NCBI GenBank assembly: GCA_016235745.1
Contig: JACRJA010000062.1
Span: 81,380 to 145,379 of the forward strand
Length of the DNA stretch: 64,000 nt
Reading direction: 5' to 3'
Source: Rhodocyclales bacterium
GTDB lineage: Bacteria; Pseudomonadota; Gammaproteobacteria; Burkholderiales; Rhodocyclaceae
Part shown: in pieces, positions 47,859 through 55,573 of the stretch
How the letters are laid out: each line of letters begins with the position of its first letter
Numbering within the stretch: position 1 is the stretch's first letter
Translations under genes and position numbers: made by a program
The notes under the pieces: generated by a model
The model's database searches: none
What the model was told of the DNA's origin: nothing
Seen by the model: only the letters and a program-made list of their open reading frames with translations

Positions 47859-48137
47859 CTACGGGTAGTGGTAACGACAGGCAATGATCACCAAAGCCTG
47901 CGCATCCACGCAGTAGACCAGCCGGTGCGTATCGTCGATGCGGCGCGACCAGAAGCCAGAGAGGTTTTCTTTCAAGGGCTCGGGCTTGCCGATGCCCTCG
48001 AAGGGGTGACGCAAGCAGTCTTTGATCAGGGCGTTGATGCGCTTGAGGGTCTTGCGGTCCTGGCCTTGCCAGTATTCGTAGTCCTCCCAGGCGGCCAGGG
48101 TCCAGGTCAGCGTCAGCAGCCTGTCTTCAGTCGGCAT
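47859..48137 (-). CDS. yoeB: YoeB-family toxin (Txe/YoeB)
   Basis: The 92-residue ribosome-dependent mRNA endonuclease matches YoeB closely: WEDYEYWQGQDRKTLKRINALIKDCLRHPFEGIGKPEPLKENLSGFWSRRIDDTHRLVYCVDAQALVIIACRYHYP. The catalytic Glu (KPEPLK), Arg (WSRRI) and C-terminal His (CRYHY) are present, so the toxin should be active. The start at 48137 lies within the yefM gene (11-bp overlap), the normal arrangement, in which antitoxin is made first. An upstream frame to 48206 is just the antitoxin in another frame. Confidence 0.92.
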   Translation of the reverse strand: MPTEDRLLTLTWTLAAWEDYEYWQGQDRKTLKRINALIKDCLRHPFEGIGKPEPLKENLSGFWSRRIDDTHRLVYCVDAQALVIIACRYHYP

Positions 48138-48384
48138 CGACCAAGTCCTGCTGCTTGACCTCGCCCTGGCGGTACTGCGCGATGGAGCGAGCCAAATGCG
48201 CCGCATTGGCGGGCGACTTCAGCAGATGGACGGTCTCCATGAGGCTATTGAAGGTGTCCAGCGACATCACCACCGCATCAGGCGCATCGCGACGCGCAAT
48301 GACCGTGTAGTCGGCATCGTCGATGACCTGGTCGATCACCTTTTTGAGGTTGTTTCGTGCCTCAGAGAAATTCACCACACGCAT
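48127..48384 (-). CDS. yefM: YefM/Phd-family antitoxin
   Basis: The 85-residue protein opens MRVVNFSEARNNLKKVIDQVIDDADYTVIARRDAPDAVVMSLDTFNSLMETVHLL, the Phd/YefM DNA-binding and dimerisation domain. The remaining helix (SPANAAHLARSIAQYRQGE) should wrap YoeB. AAGAGGGG precedes the ATG. An inverted repeat at 48401-48424 upstream is a likely operator. It is translationally linked to yoeB. Confidence 0.92.
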   Translation of the reverse strand: MRVVNFSEARNNLKKVIDQVIDDADYTVIARRDAPDAVVMSLDTFNSLMETVHLLKSPANAAHLARSIAQYRQGEVKQQDLVDAD

Positions 48385-48400
48385 GACGATGGCCCCTCTT

Positions 48401-48424
48401 ACTTGTGCTATTTACGGTACAAGT
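48401..48424. promoter_or_regulatory. Inverted repeat upstream of yefM-yoeB
   Basis: ACTTGTGC and GTACAAGT (seven of eight positions pair) flank an 8-bp spacer. The TGTAC-type half-sites are like those bound by YefM/YoeB complexes. The site also lies before the divergent small gene at 48462. Confidence 0.5.
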
Positions 48425-48461
48425 ATAAGGTATTGTGTGCGTGCTTGCAAGGCAAGTACCC

Positions 48462-48641
48462 ATGGCCCTCGAACAACTCAAGGCCCAGCGCAAGGACCGC
48501 CCGGGGCTCTCCTTTGGACGTGAGCCCATCTCTCAGCTCAACGTCACCCTCGAGTCCATCCAGCTCGACGCCATCATCCTGGTGCGCAAAGTCGGCGGCG
48601 CCGATCAGATGGAGGCCATTCGTGCGGCGATTGGGGTGTGA
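48462..48641 (+). CDS. Small hypothetical protein
   Basis: The 59-residue frame starts MALEQLKAQRKDRPGLSFG and continues REPISQLNVTLESIQLDAIILVRKVGGADQ. I do not recognise it. It contains balanced charged and hydrophobic residues, as real proteins do, and starts 38 bp after the yefM operator, transcribed away from yefM. AAGGCAAG upstream is a mediocre ribosome-binding site. It could be a remnant of a longer gene in this scarred region. A start further upstream at 48435 is also possible. Confidence 0.4.
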   Translation: MALEQLKAQRKDRPGLSFGREPISQLNVTLESIQLDAIILVRKVGGADQMEAIRAAIGV

Positions 48642-48660
48642 TCGCTGAAACGATTTGCCG

Positions 48661-48952
48661 TCACCCGGGCTTGCCGAGATTGCGCAGCAGCCGGGTATCG
48701 GTCTGTAAGGACTGAAGCTCACCGATCACGATGCGAGAGAAGTCCGAGTGGCCAGTCGTCAGGCAATTGATCGATGTCGCTGCGCGTCTCGGGAAGGTCG
48801 GCAGGCAACTGCGCGGGGATCAGCACGTAGTGCGCCCGCAAGGGATCGTCCTGCACCATCAGCTCAAGCACGGCCAATGAGGGGGATTCGGCGGTGTAGA
48901 CCACCTCCCAGCCCTTCGGATTCCAGCGTCCACCATAAGCCGGCGAGGTGGA
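48661..48952 (-). pseudogene. RES-domain toxin remnant (NAD-degrading family), internally deleted
   Basis: On the minus strand the frame after an in-frame TGA (48953-48955) reads SPAYGGRWNPKGWEVVYTAESPSLAVLELMVQDD, then YVLIPAQLPADL and QLPDDW, matching the N-terminal half of RES toxins. Just after DDW (near 48745) the homology jumps to another frame reading DFSRIVIGELQSLQTDTRLLRNLGKPG and ending at 48661, the normal C-terminal end of such proteins. About half the domain is thus missing, and the extreme N-terminus (before GGRW) is also absent. No Xre/MbcA-type antitoxin is found beside it. Confidence 0.75.
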
Positions 48953-49073
48953 TCATCTGGGCGGTGTGATGGGAACAATACTGGGTAATCAGTCTCCCCG
49001 GCTGAAAAGCAAAAGCGCGACATGGACCTGCTCGACTTTGGTCTCGCGGAAGCGCCCTACCTGATCGTTTTCG

Positions 49074-49985
49074 TCACGATATCCCGTACGCCAGCACCGC
49101 TGCCAGCGCCAGGGGCAAAAACACCACCGAGGCGAGGTTGCCCACCAGCACGATGGAGGCGACTTTGTCCGGTTCCTGGCCATAGCGTTCGGCGAAGAGG
49201 TAGTTGAGCACCGCCGGCGGCAGGGCGCCGAAAAGCAGCAGCAGCGCCGCCTGCAGCGGCTCGAGGCGCCAGGCGCCGCCCATCAGCTGGTAGAGGCCGA
49301 TCATCGCCGCGGCGAGCGCCATGCCCGACAGGGGGCGGGCCAGGGCGATGATCGCGCCCAGGCGCCAGGCGCGGATGGGGGTCTCGGCCAGGCGCACGCC
49401 AAGCCCGAAGAGCATGAGCGGAATGGAAATGTCGCCCAGCATCTTGATGGTGGTGAGCAGCGGCGGCCAGACCGTCCAGCCGGCCGCGCCCACGGCGAGC
49501 CCGGCAAAGGCGGCGAGCACCGTGGGCACGCGCCAGAGGTGGGTGAGCCGGGCGCGGCGATCGAGCAGCCACACGCCCAGGCTGAAGTGCAGCAGGTTGC
49601 TGACGATGAAGAGTACGACCATCGGCGCCAGGGCCTGCTCGCCGAAGGTGAGCAGCGCGAGCGGCAGGCCGAGGTTGCCGCAGTTGTTGAACATCATCGG
49701 TGGGGCGAGCGTGCGCGGGTCTTCCTGCAGACGATGCGCCAGCCCCCAGCCGAGCGCCCCCGAGCCGAGCACGAGCACGAGGGCGGCGAGCACGAGCGGC
49801 AGATAGGCGGCGACATCGACGTGCTGGCCAGCGAGCGCGGCAAAGACGAGCGCCGGCGTGAACACGTCCATGTTGAGCCGGTTCGCCCCCGAGAGCTCGG
49901 GGCGGTGGCGCTTGCCGACGACGTAGCCCAGCGCCACCAGGGCGAAGAGGGGAAAGAGGATCTCGACGATGCGCTGTGCGAGCAC
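49074..49985 (-). CDS. AEC-family transporter (auxin efflux carrier-like)
   Basis: The 303-residue integral membrane protein has about ten hydrophobic helices in two halves. Family blocks include LNMDVFTPALVFAALAG near 38, PPMMFNNCGNLGLPLALLTFGEQALAPMVV near 94-122, and LLFGALPPAVLNYLFAERYGQ near 255. Bacterial AEC members export malonate, malate or other carboxylates; the substrate is unknown here. It is the last gene of the minus-strand STAS-hslV-hslU-AEC series, nine bases after hslU. The 118 bp beyond its stop to 48956 contain no gene. Confidence 0.85.
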   Translation of the reverse strand: MLAQRIVEILFPLFALVALGYVVGKRHRPELSGANRLNMDVFTPALVFAALAGQHVDVAAYLPLVLAALVLVLGSGALGWGLAHRLQEDPRTLAPPMMFNNCGNLGLPLALLTFGEQALAPMVVLFIVSNLLHFSLGVWLLDRRARLTHLWRVPTVLAAFAGLAVGAAGWTVWPPLLTTIKMLGDISIPLMLFGLGVRLAETPIRAWRLGAIIALARPLSGMALAAAMIGLYQLMGGAWRLEPLQAALLLLFGALPPAVLNYLFAERYGQEPDKVASIVLVGNLASVVFLPLALAAVLAYGIS

Positions 49986-49994
49986 GGCCGCGCC

Positions 49995-51320
49995 TCAGAG
50001 CACGTAGCGCGCCAGATCCTCGTCTCCAGCCAGATCGGCCAGCCGCCCGTCGACGTAGGCCGCATCGATCAGCACCCGCGGCAGCGGCTCGCCGCCGGCG
50101 CGGAAGGCGATCTCTTCGAGGAGTTTTTCCATCACGGTGTAGAGGCGCCGCGCGCCGATGTTCTCGACGCGCTCGTTCACCGCCCAGGCGATTTCGGCGA
50201 GCCGCCGCACCCCGTCGGGGGCGAATTCGAGTTCCACCCCATCGGTGGCCAACAGCGCCCGGTACTGCTCCACCAGGCTCGCCTCGGTCTCGGTGAGGAT
50301 GCGCACGAAGTCGTCTACGGTGAGACTGTCGAGCTCGACCCGGATGGGGAAGCGCCCCTGCAGCTCGGGGATGAGGTCACTGGGCTTGCTCAGATGGAAG
50401 GCGCCCGAGGCGATGAAGAGGATGTGGTCGGTGCGCACCATGCCGTACTTGGTGGCCACGGTGGTGCCCTCCACCAGCGGCAGCAGGTCGCGCTGCACCC
50501 CTTGGCGCGAGACGTCGGCCCCGGAAGTCTCCTGGCGCGCGGCGATCTTGTCGATCTCGTCGAGAAAGACGATGCCGTTCTGCTCCACCGCCTGCAGCGC
50601 CTCTTGCTTGAGCTCTTCGTCGTCGACGAGTTTGGCCGCTTCTTCCTCGGTGAGCACCTCCATCGCCTCGCGCACCCGCATCTTGCGCGTGCGCCGCTTG
50701 CCGCTGCCCAGCGACTGGAACAGGCCCTGCAGCTGCTGCGTGAGCTCTTCCATGCCGGGCGGGCCGAAGATCTCGGCGCGCATGGCGGGCGAGACGACCT
50801 CGATCTCGATCTCTTTGTCGTCGAGCTGGCCTTCGCGCAGCATCTTGCGGAATTTTTGCCGCGTGGCGCTCTCGGCGGGCGCTGGCTCCTCGCCGAAAGA
50901 GCGCGCCGGCGGCAAGAGCACGTCGAGGATGCGATCCTCGGCGGCGTCGCGCGCCCGGTCGCGCACCCGGCGCATGGCCCGCTCCTTGGCTTCTTTCATG
51001 GCGATCTCGACCAGATCGCGGATGATGGTGTCGACGTCGCGCCCGACGTAGCCGACCTCGGTGAATTTCGTCGCCTCGATCTTGATGAACGGGGCGTTGG
51101 CCAGCCGCGCGAGCCGCCGGGCGATCTCGGTCTTGCCCACACCGGTGGGGCCGATCATGAGGATGTTCTTGGGGGTGATCTCGTGGCGCAGCGGCTCGGG
51201 CACCTGGGCGCGGCGCCAGCGGTTTCTGAGCGCCACGGCCACGGCGCGCTTGGCCTCGTGCTGGCCGACGATGTATTTGTCCAGTTCCGAGACGATCTCG
51301 CGGCAGGTGAGCGGCGTCAT
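49995..51320 (-). CDS. hslU: ATP-dependent protease ATPase subunit HslU
   Basis: The 441-residue AAA+ unfoldase feeds substrates into HslV. It begins [34 protein letters not shown], has Walker [14 protein letters not shown] near residue 56 and Walker [13 protein letters not shown] near 250. The pore loop GYVGRD is near 89. The C-terminal tail ends DLARYVL, the hydrophobic peptide that docks into HslV. The ATG at 51320 overlaps the hslV stop (ATGA). Confidence 0.96.
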   Translation of the reverse strand: MTPLTCREIVSELDKYIVGQHEAKRAVAVALRNRWRRAQVPEPLRHEITPKNILMIGPTGVGKTEIARRLARLANAPFIKIEATKFTEVGYVGRDVDTIIRDLVEIAMKEAKERAMRRVRDRARDAAEDRILDVLLPPARSFGEEPAPAESATRQKFRKMLREGQLDDKEIEIEVVSPAMRAEIFGPPGMEELTQQLQGLFQSLGSGKRRTRKMRVREAMEVLTEEEAAKLVDDEELKQEALQAVEQNGIVFLDEIDKIAARQETSGADVSRQGVQRDLLPLVEGTTVATKYGMVRTDHILFIASGAFHLSKPSDLIPELQGRFPIRVELDSLTVDDFVRILTETEASLVEQYRALLATDGVELEFAPDGVRRLAEIAWAVNERVENIGARRLYTVMEKLLEEIAFRAGGEPLPRVLIDAAYVDGRLADLAGDEDLARYVL

Positions 51321-51853
51321 TCCAGCACCTCGATGACGTGGTTTTGATTGGTGTAGATGCACAGGTCGCCGGCGATGCGCAGCGATTCGGCGACGATGTC
51401 GCGCGGCGCCAGCGTGGTGTGGCGCAGCAGCGCCTGGGCCGCGGCCTGGGCATAGGCCCCGCCCGAGCCGATGGCGATGATCCCTTCCTCGGGTTCGAGC
51501 ACGTCGCCGTTGCCGGTGAGGATGAGGGAGTGATCGCGGTCGGCCACGGCGAGCATGGCCTCGAGCCGGCGCAGCATGCGGTCGGTGCGCCAGTCCTTGG
51601 CGAGCTCCACCGCCGCGCGCAGCAGGTGCCCCTGGTGCTTCTCGAGCTTGGCCTCGAAGCGCTCGAAGAGGGTGAAGGCATCGGCCGTGGCGCCGGCAAA
51701 CCCGGCCAGCACCTTGCCGTGATAGAGCGTGCGCACCTTGCGCGCCGTGGCCTTGACGACCACGTTACCCAGCGTGACCTGGCCGTCGCCGCCCAGCGCT
51801 ACGAGCGCGCCGCGACGCACCGACAGGATCGTGGTGCCGTGATAGGATTCCAT
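51317..51853 (-). CDS. hslV: ATP-dependent protease peptidase subunit HslV
   Basis: The 178-residue threonine peptidase forms two stacked hexameric rings. The sequence [15 protein letters not shown] indicates a six-residue propeptide removed to expose the catalytic Thr (HG-T). [41 protein letters not shown] and [14 protein letters not shown] are characteristic. It follows the STAS protein gene by 15 bp and overlaps hslU. The HslVU complex degrades misfolded and regulatory proteins. Confidence 0.95.
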   Translation of the reverse strand: MESYHGTTILSVRRGALVALGGDGQVTLGNVVVKATARKVRTLYHGKVLAGFAGATADAFTLFERFEAKLEKHQGHLLRAAVELAKDWRTDRMLRRLEAMLAVADRDHSLILTGNGDVLEPEEGIIAIGSGGAYAQAAAQALLRHTTLAPRDIVAESLRIAGDLCIYTNQNHVIEVLE

Positions 51854-51868
51854 GTAACCCCTTAGTCT

Positions 51869-52927
51869 CTAATAGGTTTTCGTCTGGAGGGTGGCGACCT
51901 GCTCCATGCTCAGCACCTGGAAGAGGGCATTCACCACCTGGCTGACATGGCGCAGGATCACCTGCTTGCCCTGCCCCTTGAGGGCGGCGAAGGCATTGTA
52001 GAGCATGCCGGCAGCCACGAAGTCGACGCGGCGCAGCGCCTCGCAGTCGAGGACGATCACCTCATGGTCGCGGGCGAAGGCGAGGAGTTCCTGGACGGCC
52101 TCGCCGATGGAGCGTTCATCCAGATCCCCTTCGAGCACCAGGTCGCCGCGCGCCGGAGCGCTCTCGCGCTCCACGCCGGCTTGCGGCGCGGCCATCTCGC
52201 AGCCGACGCGCTCCGGCTCGGACATCCAGACCGGCGGAATCGCCTCGAAGGTCTCGGCGAAGGAGAGCACCAGCGCTTCGGCCTGGTCCAGCTGGCCAGC
52301 GGCGGTGCGCCACACGATCTCCAGCTCCCACATCGCCCGGTCGTCCGCTGCAACAGATCTTGCCCGTTCGATCGCACCCAAAGCGAGGTCGAGCCGGCGC
52401 CACTGAAACCGCACCTCCTTGTCGGCGAGCTTCTTCAGCAGGGCGAGAAAGAGCGCCGCGCCGGCCGGTTCGATCAGGCGCAGGCGCGAGGCATCGAGGC
52501 GCAGCGAACCGCTGACTTTCGCCAGCCGCAGCGCTTTGTCCTGCAGCGCAGCCGCCGTGGCGGCATCGAGCCGCTCGGGCAGGAGCAGCAACGGCGGACC
52601 GGCCGGGGTCCGTTCTTCCGCCGGGGCGAGGGCCGGGGGAGAACAGTCGAAGCGCAGCGCGTAAGCGAGCGCCGCCTCCTCGAAGCGACGCCGCTCGCCG
52701 CGGGCGCGCAGCATGTCGAACAATACCCACCAAGCTTCTTTCGGCGCAGTGTTGTCGGCAAGGAAGCGCTCGAGCGTGGCGATGGCCGCCTCTTCGTCGC
52801 CCCGGGCCCAGTACATGGCCGCCTCTTGAACCGGATCCCGGCTGAGGAAAAGGTCTTCGACGGCAAGCGCCGTGGCCGCCAGCGCGTCCTCTTCGAAAGC
52901 GAACGGATCGTCGGGCTCGTGCTCCAT
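51869..52927 (-). CDS. Tandem STAS-domain protein with helical N-terminus
   Basis: The 352-residue cytosolic protein starts with a helical region (about 1-105; VQEAAMYWARGDEEAAIATLERFLADN resembles a TPR). A first STAS-like domain follows (about 118-200: LLLLPERLDAATAAALQDKALRLAKV, DASRLRLIEPAGAALFLALLKKL), then a second (about 262-345: GDLVLEGDLDERSIGEAVQELL, VIVLDCEALRRVDFVAAGMLYN). STAS domains act as nucleotide-responsive or partner-switching modules, but the phosphorylatable Ser of SpoIIAA-type proteins is not obvious. The start at 52927 has a G-rich ribosome-binding tract. It leads the hslVU operon, so a link to proteolysis control is possible. Confidence 0.7.
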   Translation of the reverse strand: MEHEPDDPFAFEEDALAATALAVEDLFLSRDPVQEAAMYWARGDEEAAIATLERFLADNTAPKEAWWVLFDMLRARGERRRFEEAALAYALRFDCSPPALAPAEERTPAGPPLLLLPERLDAATAAALQDKALRLAKVSGSLRLDASRLRLIEPAGAALFLALLKKLADKEVRFQWRRLDLALGAIERARSVAADDRAMWELEIVWRTAAGQLDQAEALVLSFAETFEAIPPVWMSEPERVGCEMAAPQAGVERESAPARGDLVLEGDLDERSIGEAVQELLAFARDHEVIVLDCEALRRVDFVAAGMLYNAFAALKGQGKQVILRHVSQVVNALFQVLSMEQVATLQTKTY

Positions 52928-53008
52928 CACACCCCCCCTTGCATGGGCATTTGCCAGTCTACCCCAAATCCCGGCATCCCGCTGCGCCGAACTCGGCAAA
53001 GGATGCGC

Positions 53009-53014
53009 TATAAT
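53009..53014 (+). promoter_or_regulatory. TATAAT directly before ybgC
   Basis: A consensus -10 hexamer ends only nine bases before the ybgC ATG. If used, the transcript would begin at about 53021 and be nearly leaderless; no good -35 or ribosome-binding site is seen. An upstream promoter in the 96-bp divergent gap is the alternative. Confidence 0.35.
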
Positions 53015-53023
53015 GGCCCAGCC

Positions 53024-53443
53024 ATGGACGCCTCCCCCGCCGCCGAGCCCCACGCAATCGAGATCCGCGTCTATTACGAGGACACCGATTGCGCCGGTCT
53101 CGTCTATTATGCCAATTATCTTCGCTTTTGCGAGCGCGGCCGCACCGAGCTGCTGCGCGGGCTCAGGTTTTCGCAAAACGAACTGATGCGCGAGCATGGC
53201 ATCGGCTTCGTGGTGCACCGGCTGCAGGCGCATTACCGGCATCCCGCGCGGCTCGACGACCTGCTGCGGCTGGAGACGCGCGCCGTCTCGGCCACGCGCA
53301 CCACCGTCGTCTTCGCCCAGCGCCTGCTGCGCGGCGATCTGCCGCTCTTCGACGCCGAAGTCACCGTAGCCTGCGTCGATCTGCAGCGCGGGCGACCGGT
53401 CGCCCTTCCCGCTGCCGTGCGCGCACGGCTCTCCCTTTCCTGA
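53024..53443 (+). CDS. ybgC: Tol-Pal-associated acyl-CoA thioesterase YbgC
   Basis: The 139-residue hotdog-fold protein has the motif VYYEDTDCAGLVYYANYLRFCERGRTELLR near residues 16-45, including the catalytic Asp. HRLQAHYRHPARLDDLLRLETR and VACVDLQRGRPVALP complete the fold. The first 12 residues are a short variable extension. It opens the tol-pal operon and is associated with phospholipid-linked thioester turnover. An alternative frame from 53013 does not encode this protein. Confidence 0.92.
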   Translation: MDASPAAEPHAIEIRVYYEDTDCAGLVYYANYLRFCERGRTELLRGLRFSQNELMREHGIGFVVHRLQAHYRHPARLDDLLRLETRAVSATRTTVVFAQRLLRGDLPLFDAEVTVACVDLQRGRPVALPAAVRARLSLS

Positions 53444-53464
53444 CTCCCCTCTCTCGTGCCGACC

Positions 53465-54139
53465 ATGAACGTCACCACCGATTTGTCGTTTACCCATCTG
53501 GTCCTGCAGGCGAGCGTGCCGGTCCAGCTCATCATGCTGATCCTGGCGCTGCTGTCGGTCACGTCGTGGTACTGGATCTTTCGCAAGATCTTCCAGATCC
53601 GCGACGCGCGCCGCCGCACCGACGCCTTCGAGACGAGCTTCTGGCAAGGCAGCGATCTGGAAACGCTCGCCCGGCTCACCGAGTCGCGCCTGCAGCACGC
53701 CGGCCCCATGGAGATGGTCTTTCTTGCCGCCTGGCGCGAATTCCTGCGCCAGCGCAGCCGCTCTCCCGACCCGACTGCCGCGCTCGAGAGCGTGCGCCGC
53801 GCCATGCGCGCCGCCTACCAGCGCGAGATGGACGAACTCGAGGCGCATCTGGCTTCCCTCGCCTCCACGGGGTCGGTGGCGCCTTATATCGGGCTGCTGG
53901 GCACCGTCTGGGGGATCATGAACTCCTTCCGCGGTCTGGCGAACATGACCTCGGCCACGCTGTCGCACGTCGCCCCGGGCATCGCCGAAGCGCTCATCGC
54001 CACGGCGATTGGCCTTTTCGCCGCCATTCCCGCGGCCGTGGCCTACAACCACTTCACCCACGACATCGAGCGCCTGTCGGTGCGCATCGAGACCTTCATG
54101 GAAGAGCTGACGAACCTGCTGCAGCGGCAGCTGCGCTGA
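53465..54139 (+). CDS. tolQ: Tol-Pal proton channel subunit TolQ
   Basis: The 224-residue ExbB/MotA-like protein has three transmembrane segments. The first is VQLIMLILALLSVTSWYWIF near 20-40. SVAPYIGLLGTVWGIMNSFRGLANM near 138-162 and AEALIATAIGLFAAIPAAVAYNHF near 175-198 form the pore helices, with the conserved Thr in GTV. The ATG at 53465 (MNVTTDLSF) is preferred over an in-frame GTG nine bases earlier. With TolR it harvests the proton gradient for envelope constriction. Confidence 0.94.
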   Translation: MNVTTDLSFTHLVLQASVPVQLIMLILALLSVTSWYWIFRKIFQIRDARRRTDAFETSFWQGSDLETLARLTESRLQHAGPMEMVFLAAWREFLRQRSRSPDPTAALESVRRAMRAAYQREMDELEAHLASLASTGSVAPYIGLLGTVWGIMNSFRGLANMTSATLSHVAPGIAEALIATAIGLFAAIPAAVAYNHFTHDIERLSVRIETFMEELTNLLQRQLR

Positions 54140-54155
54140 CGGCGGAGGCACCCCC

Positions 54156-54590
54156 ATGGCCAAACGCAAGCTGATGAACCAGATGAACGTCGTGCCCTAC
54201 ATCGACGTGATGCTGGTGCTGCTGGTGATCTTCATGGTCACCGCCCCCATGATCCAGCTGGGCAACGTCGAGCTGCCCACGGTGGGCAACCTGCCCTCGC
54301 CCCCGTCGGAGGCGGCGATCGTGATCGTGCACGCCGACGGCAGCCTCGCGCTGAAGTCCAACCCCGCCGCGCCCGAGAAGAACGTCGATGCGCTCGCGCT
54401 GCTGCGCGAACTGCGCGCCCTCAAGGAAAAAGACCCGAACCTCGCCGTCGTCGTGGCGGGCGACCGGCGCGCCACCTACGAGAAAATCATGGACACGCTC
54501 GATCGGCTGCGCAATGAAGGCTACACCCGCATCAGCCTGCAGACGAGCAGTACGCGCAAGTCTCCGGCGGGTGGCGCCACCGCGCCCTGA
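54156..54590 (+). CDS. tolR: Tol-Pal proton channel subunit TolR
   Basis: The 144-residue protein has a single N-terminal transmembrane helix with the proton-carrying Asp in VVPYIDVMLVLLVIFMVTAPMI (near residue 18), then a periplasmic ExbD-type domain (IVIVHADGSLALKS, LAVVVAGDRRATYEKIMDTLDRLRNEGYTRISLQT). The C-terminal tail (SSTRKSPAGGATAP) is flexible. It follows tolQ by 16 bp and tolA comes eight bases later. Confidence 0.94.
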   Translation: MAKRKLMNQMNVVPYIDVMLVLLVIFMVTAPMIQLGNVELPTVGNLPSPPSEAAIVIVHADGSLALKSNPAAPEKNVDALALLRELRALKEKDPNLAVVVAGDRRATYEKIMDTLDRLRNEGYTRISLQTSSTRKSPAGGATAP

Positions 54591-54598
54591 GGCTTCCG

Positions 54599-55573
54599 AT
54601 GGCAGAACCTCTCCTCCGCTCGCCCGTGCGTCCGCCGCGCCGCCCCGAGCAGGGCAAGCTGCTCGCCGCGGTCCTCGCGCTGGGCATGCACGCGCTGCTC
54701 CTCGCCCTCATCGCCTTCTCGGTGCAATGGAAGGTCGGGGAGCCCTCACCCTTGCTCGTCGACCTCGTGGCCGCGCCGCAGGCCGCCCGCACACAGCTCG
54801 CCAAGAATCCGGAGCCCGCGCCAGGCCCGCAGCCGGCTCCCAAGCCCGAGCCTGAACCCAAGCCGGAACCCGCCCCACCCAAGCCCGAACCTCGCCCCGA
54901 GCCGCCCAAGCCGCAGCCGGAACCGAAACCCGAGCCGAAACCGGAACCTCCCAAGCCGGCGCCTCCGCCCAAGCCCGAGCCGCCCAAGCCCGAACCCAAG
55001 CCTTCCGCCCCGGACAAACCCGACATCGCCCTCAAGGAAGAGGCGAAAAAACCCGAACCCAAGAAAGAGCCGCCCAAGGAAGAGGCGAAGAAAGAGCCAC
55101 CCAAGCCGGAAAAAGAGCCACCCAAACCCGAACCGAAGAAACCCGAGCCGAAGAAAGAACCGCCGCTCGACGATTTCACCAAGCTCGCCGAGGCGCGCCT
55201 GCGGCAGCAGACCACCAACCCCGCCACGCCCGCGAAGGCGCCAAGCAGCGCTTCTGCCCCTGCGGCCGGCGGCGCCCCCAGCGGCCCCTCCGAGCAGGCC
55301 CGTGCCACCTACATCGACCAGATCCGCGCCAAGGTACGCGGCAACATCGTCGTCCCTCCGGGTGTGCAAGGGAACCCGGAAGCGGTATTCATCGTCGACC
55401 AGCTGCCGGACGGGACGGTCGTCAATGTCCGCCTCGTGCAATCCTCCGGCAACGCGGCGCTCGACGCCGCGCTCGAGCGCGCGATCCGACGCTCCAGCCC
55501 CTTGCCTTTGCCCGAAGACAAGCGGCTCTTCGAGCGCACCCTCACCCTCAAACTGCGGCCGCTCGCGCAATGA
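54599..55573 (+). CDS. tolA: Tol-Pal bridging protein TolA with proline-rich spacer
   Basis: The 324-residue protein has an N-terminal transmembrane helix (residues 23-42, AAVLALGMHALLLALIAFSVQW), followed by a long domain II (about 65-190) built of PKPEP/KPEPK repeats with Lys and Glu rather than the Ala/Lys/Glu helix of E. coli TolA. The C-terminal domain III (about 240-322) has YIDQIRAKVRGNIVVPPGVQGNPEAVF, VDQLPDGTVVNVRLVQSSGNAALDAALERAI, and ends as a TolA/TonB-like fold. The spacer composition is closer to TonB. Location between tolR and tolB fixes the identity. Confidence 0.88.
   Translation: MAEPLLRSPVRPPRRPEQGKLLAAVLALGMHALLLALIAFSVQWKVGEPSPLLVDLVAAPQAARTQLAKNPEPAPGPQPAPKPEPEPKPEPAPPKPEPRPEPPKPQPEPKPEPKPEPPKPAPPPKPEPPKPEPKPSAPDKPDIALKEEAKKPEPKKEPPKEEAKKEPPKPEKEPPKPEPKKPEPKKEPPLDDFTKLAEARLRQQTTNPATPAKAPSSASAPAAGGAPSGPSEQARATYIDQIRAKVRGNIVVPPGVQGNPEAVFIVDQLPDGTVVNVRLVQSSGNAALDAALERAIRRSSPLPLPEDKRLFERTLTLKLRPLAQ

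Noticed and set aside
48989..49073. Short protein-like stretch (ENDQVGRFRETKVEQVHV) beyond the AEC gene stop
   Set aside because: It is short, has no start or ribosome-binding site and no recognisable family; it may be debris but cannot be supported as a gene.
51947..53443. 498-codon plus-strand frame ending with ybgC
   Set aside because: Only the last 139 codons match a protein; the rest is antisense to the STAS gene.
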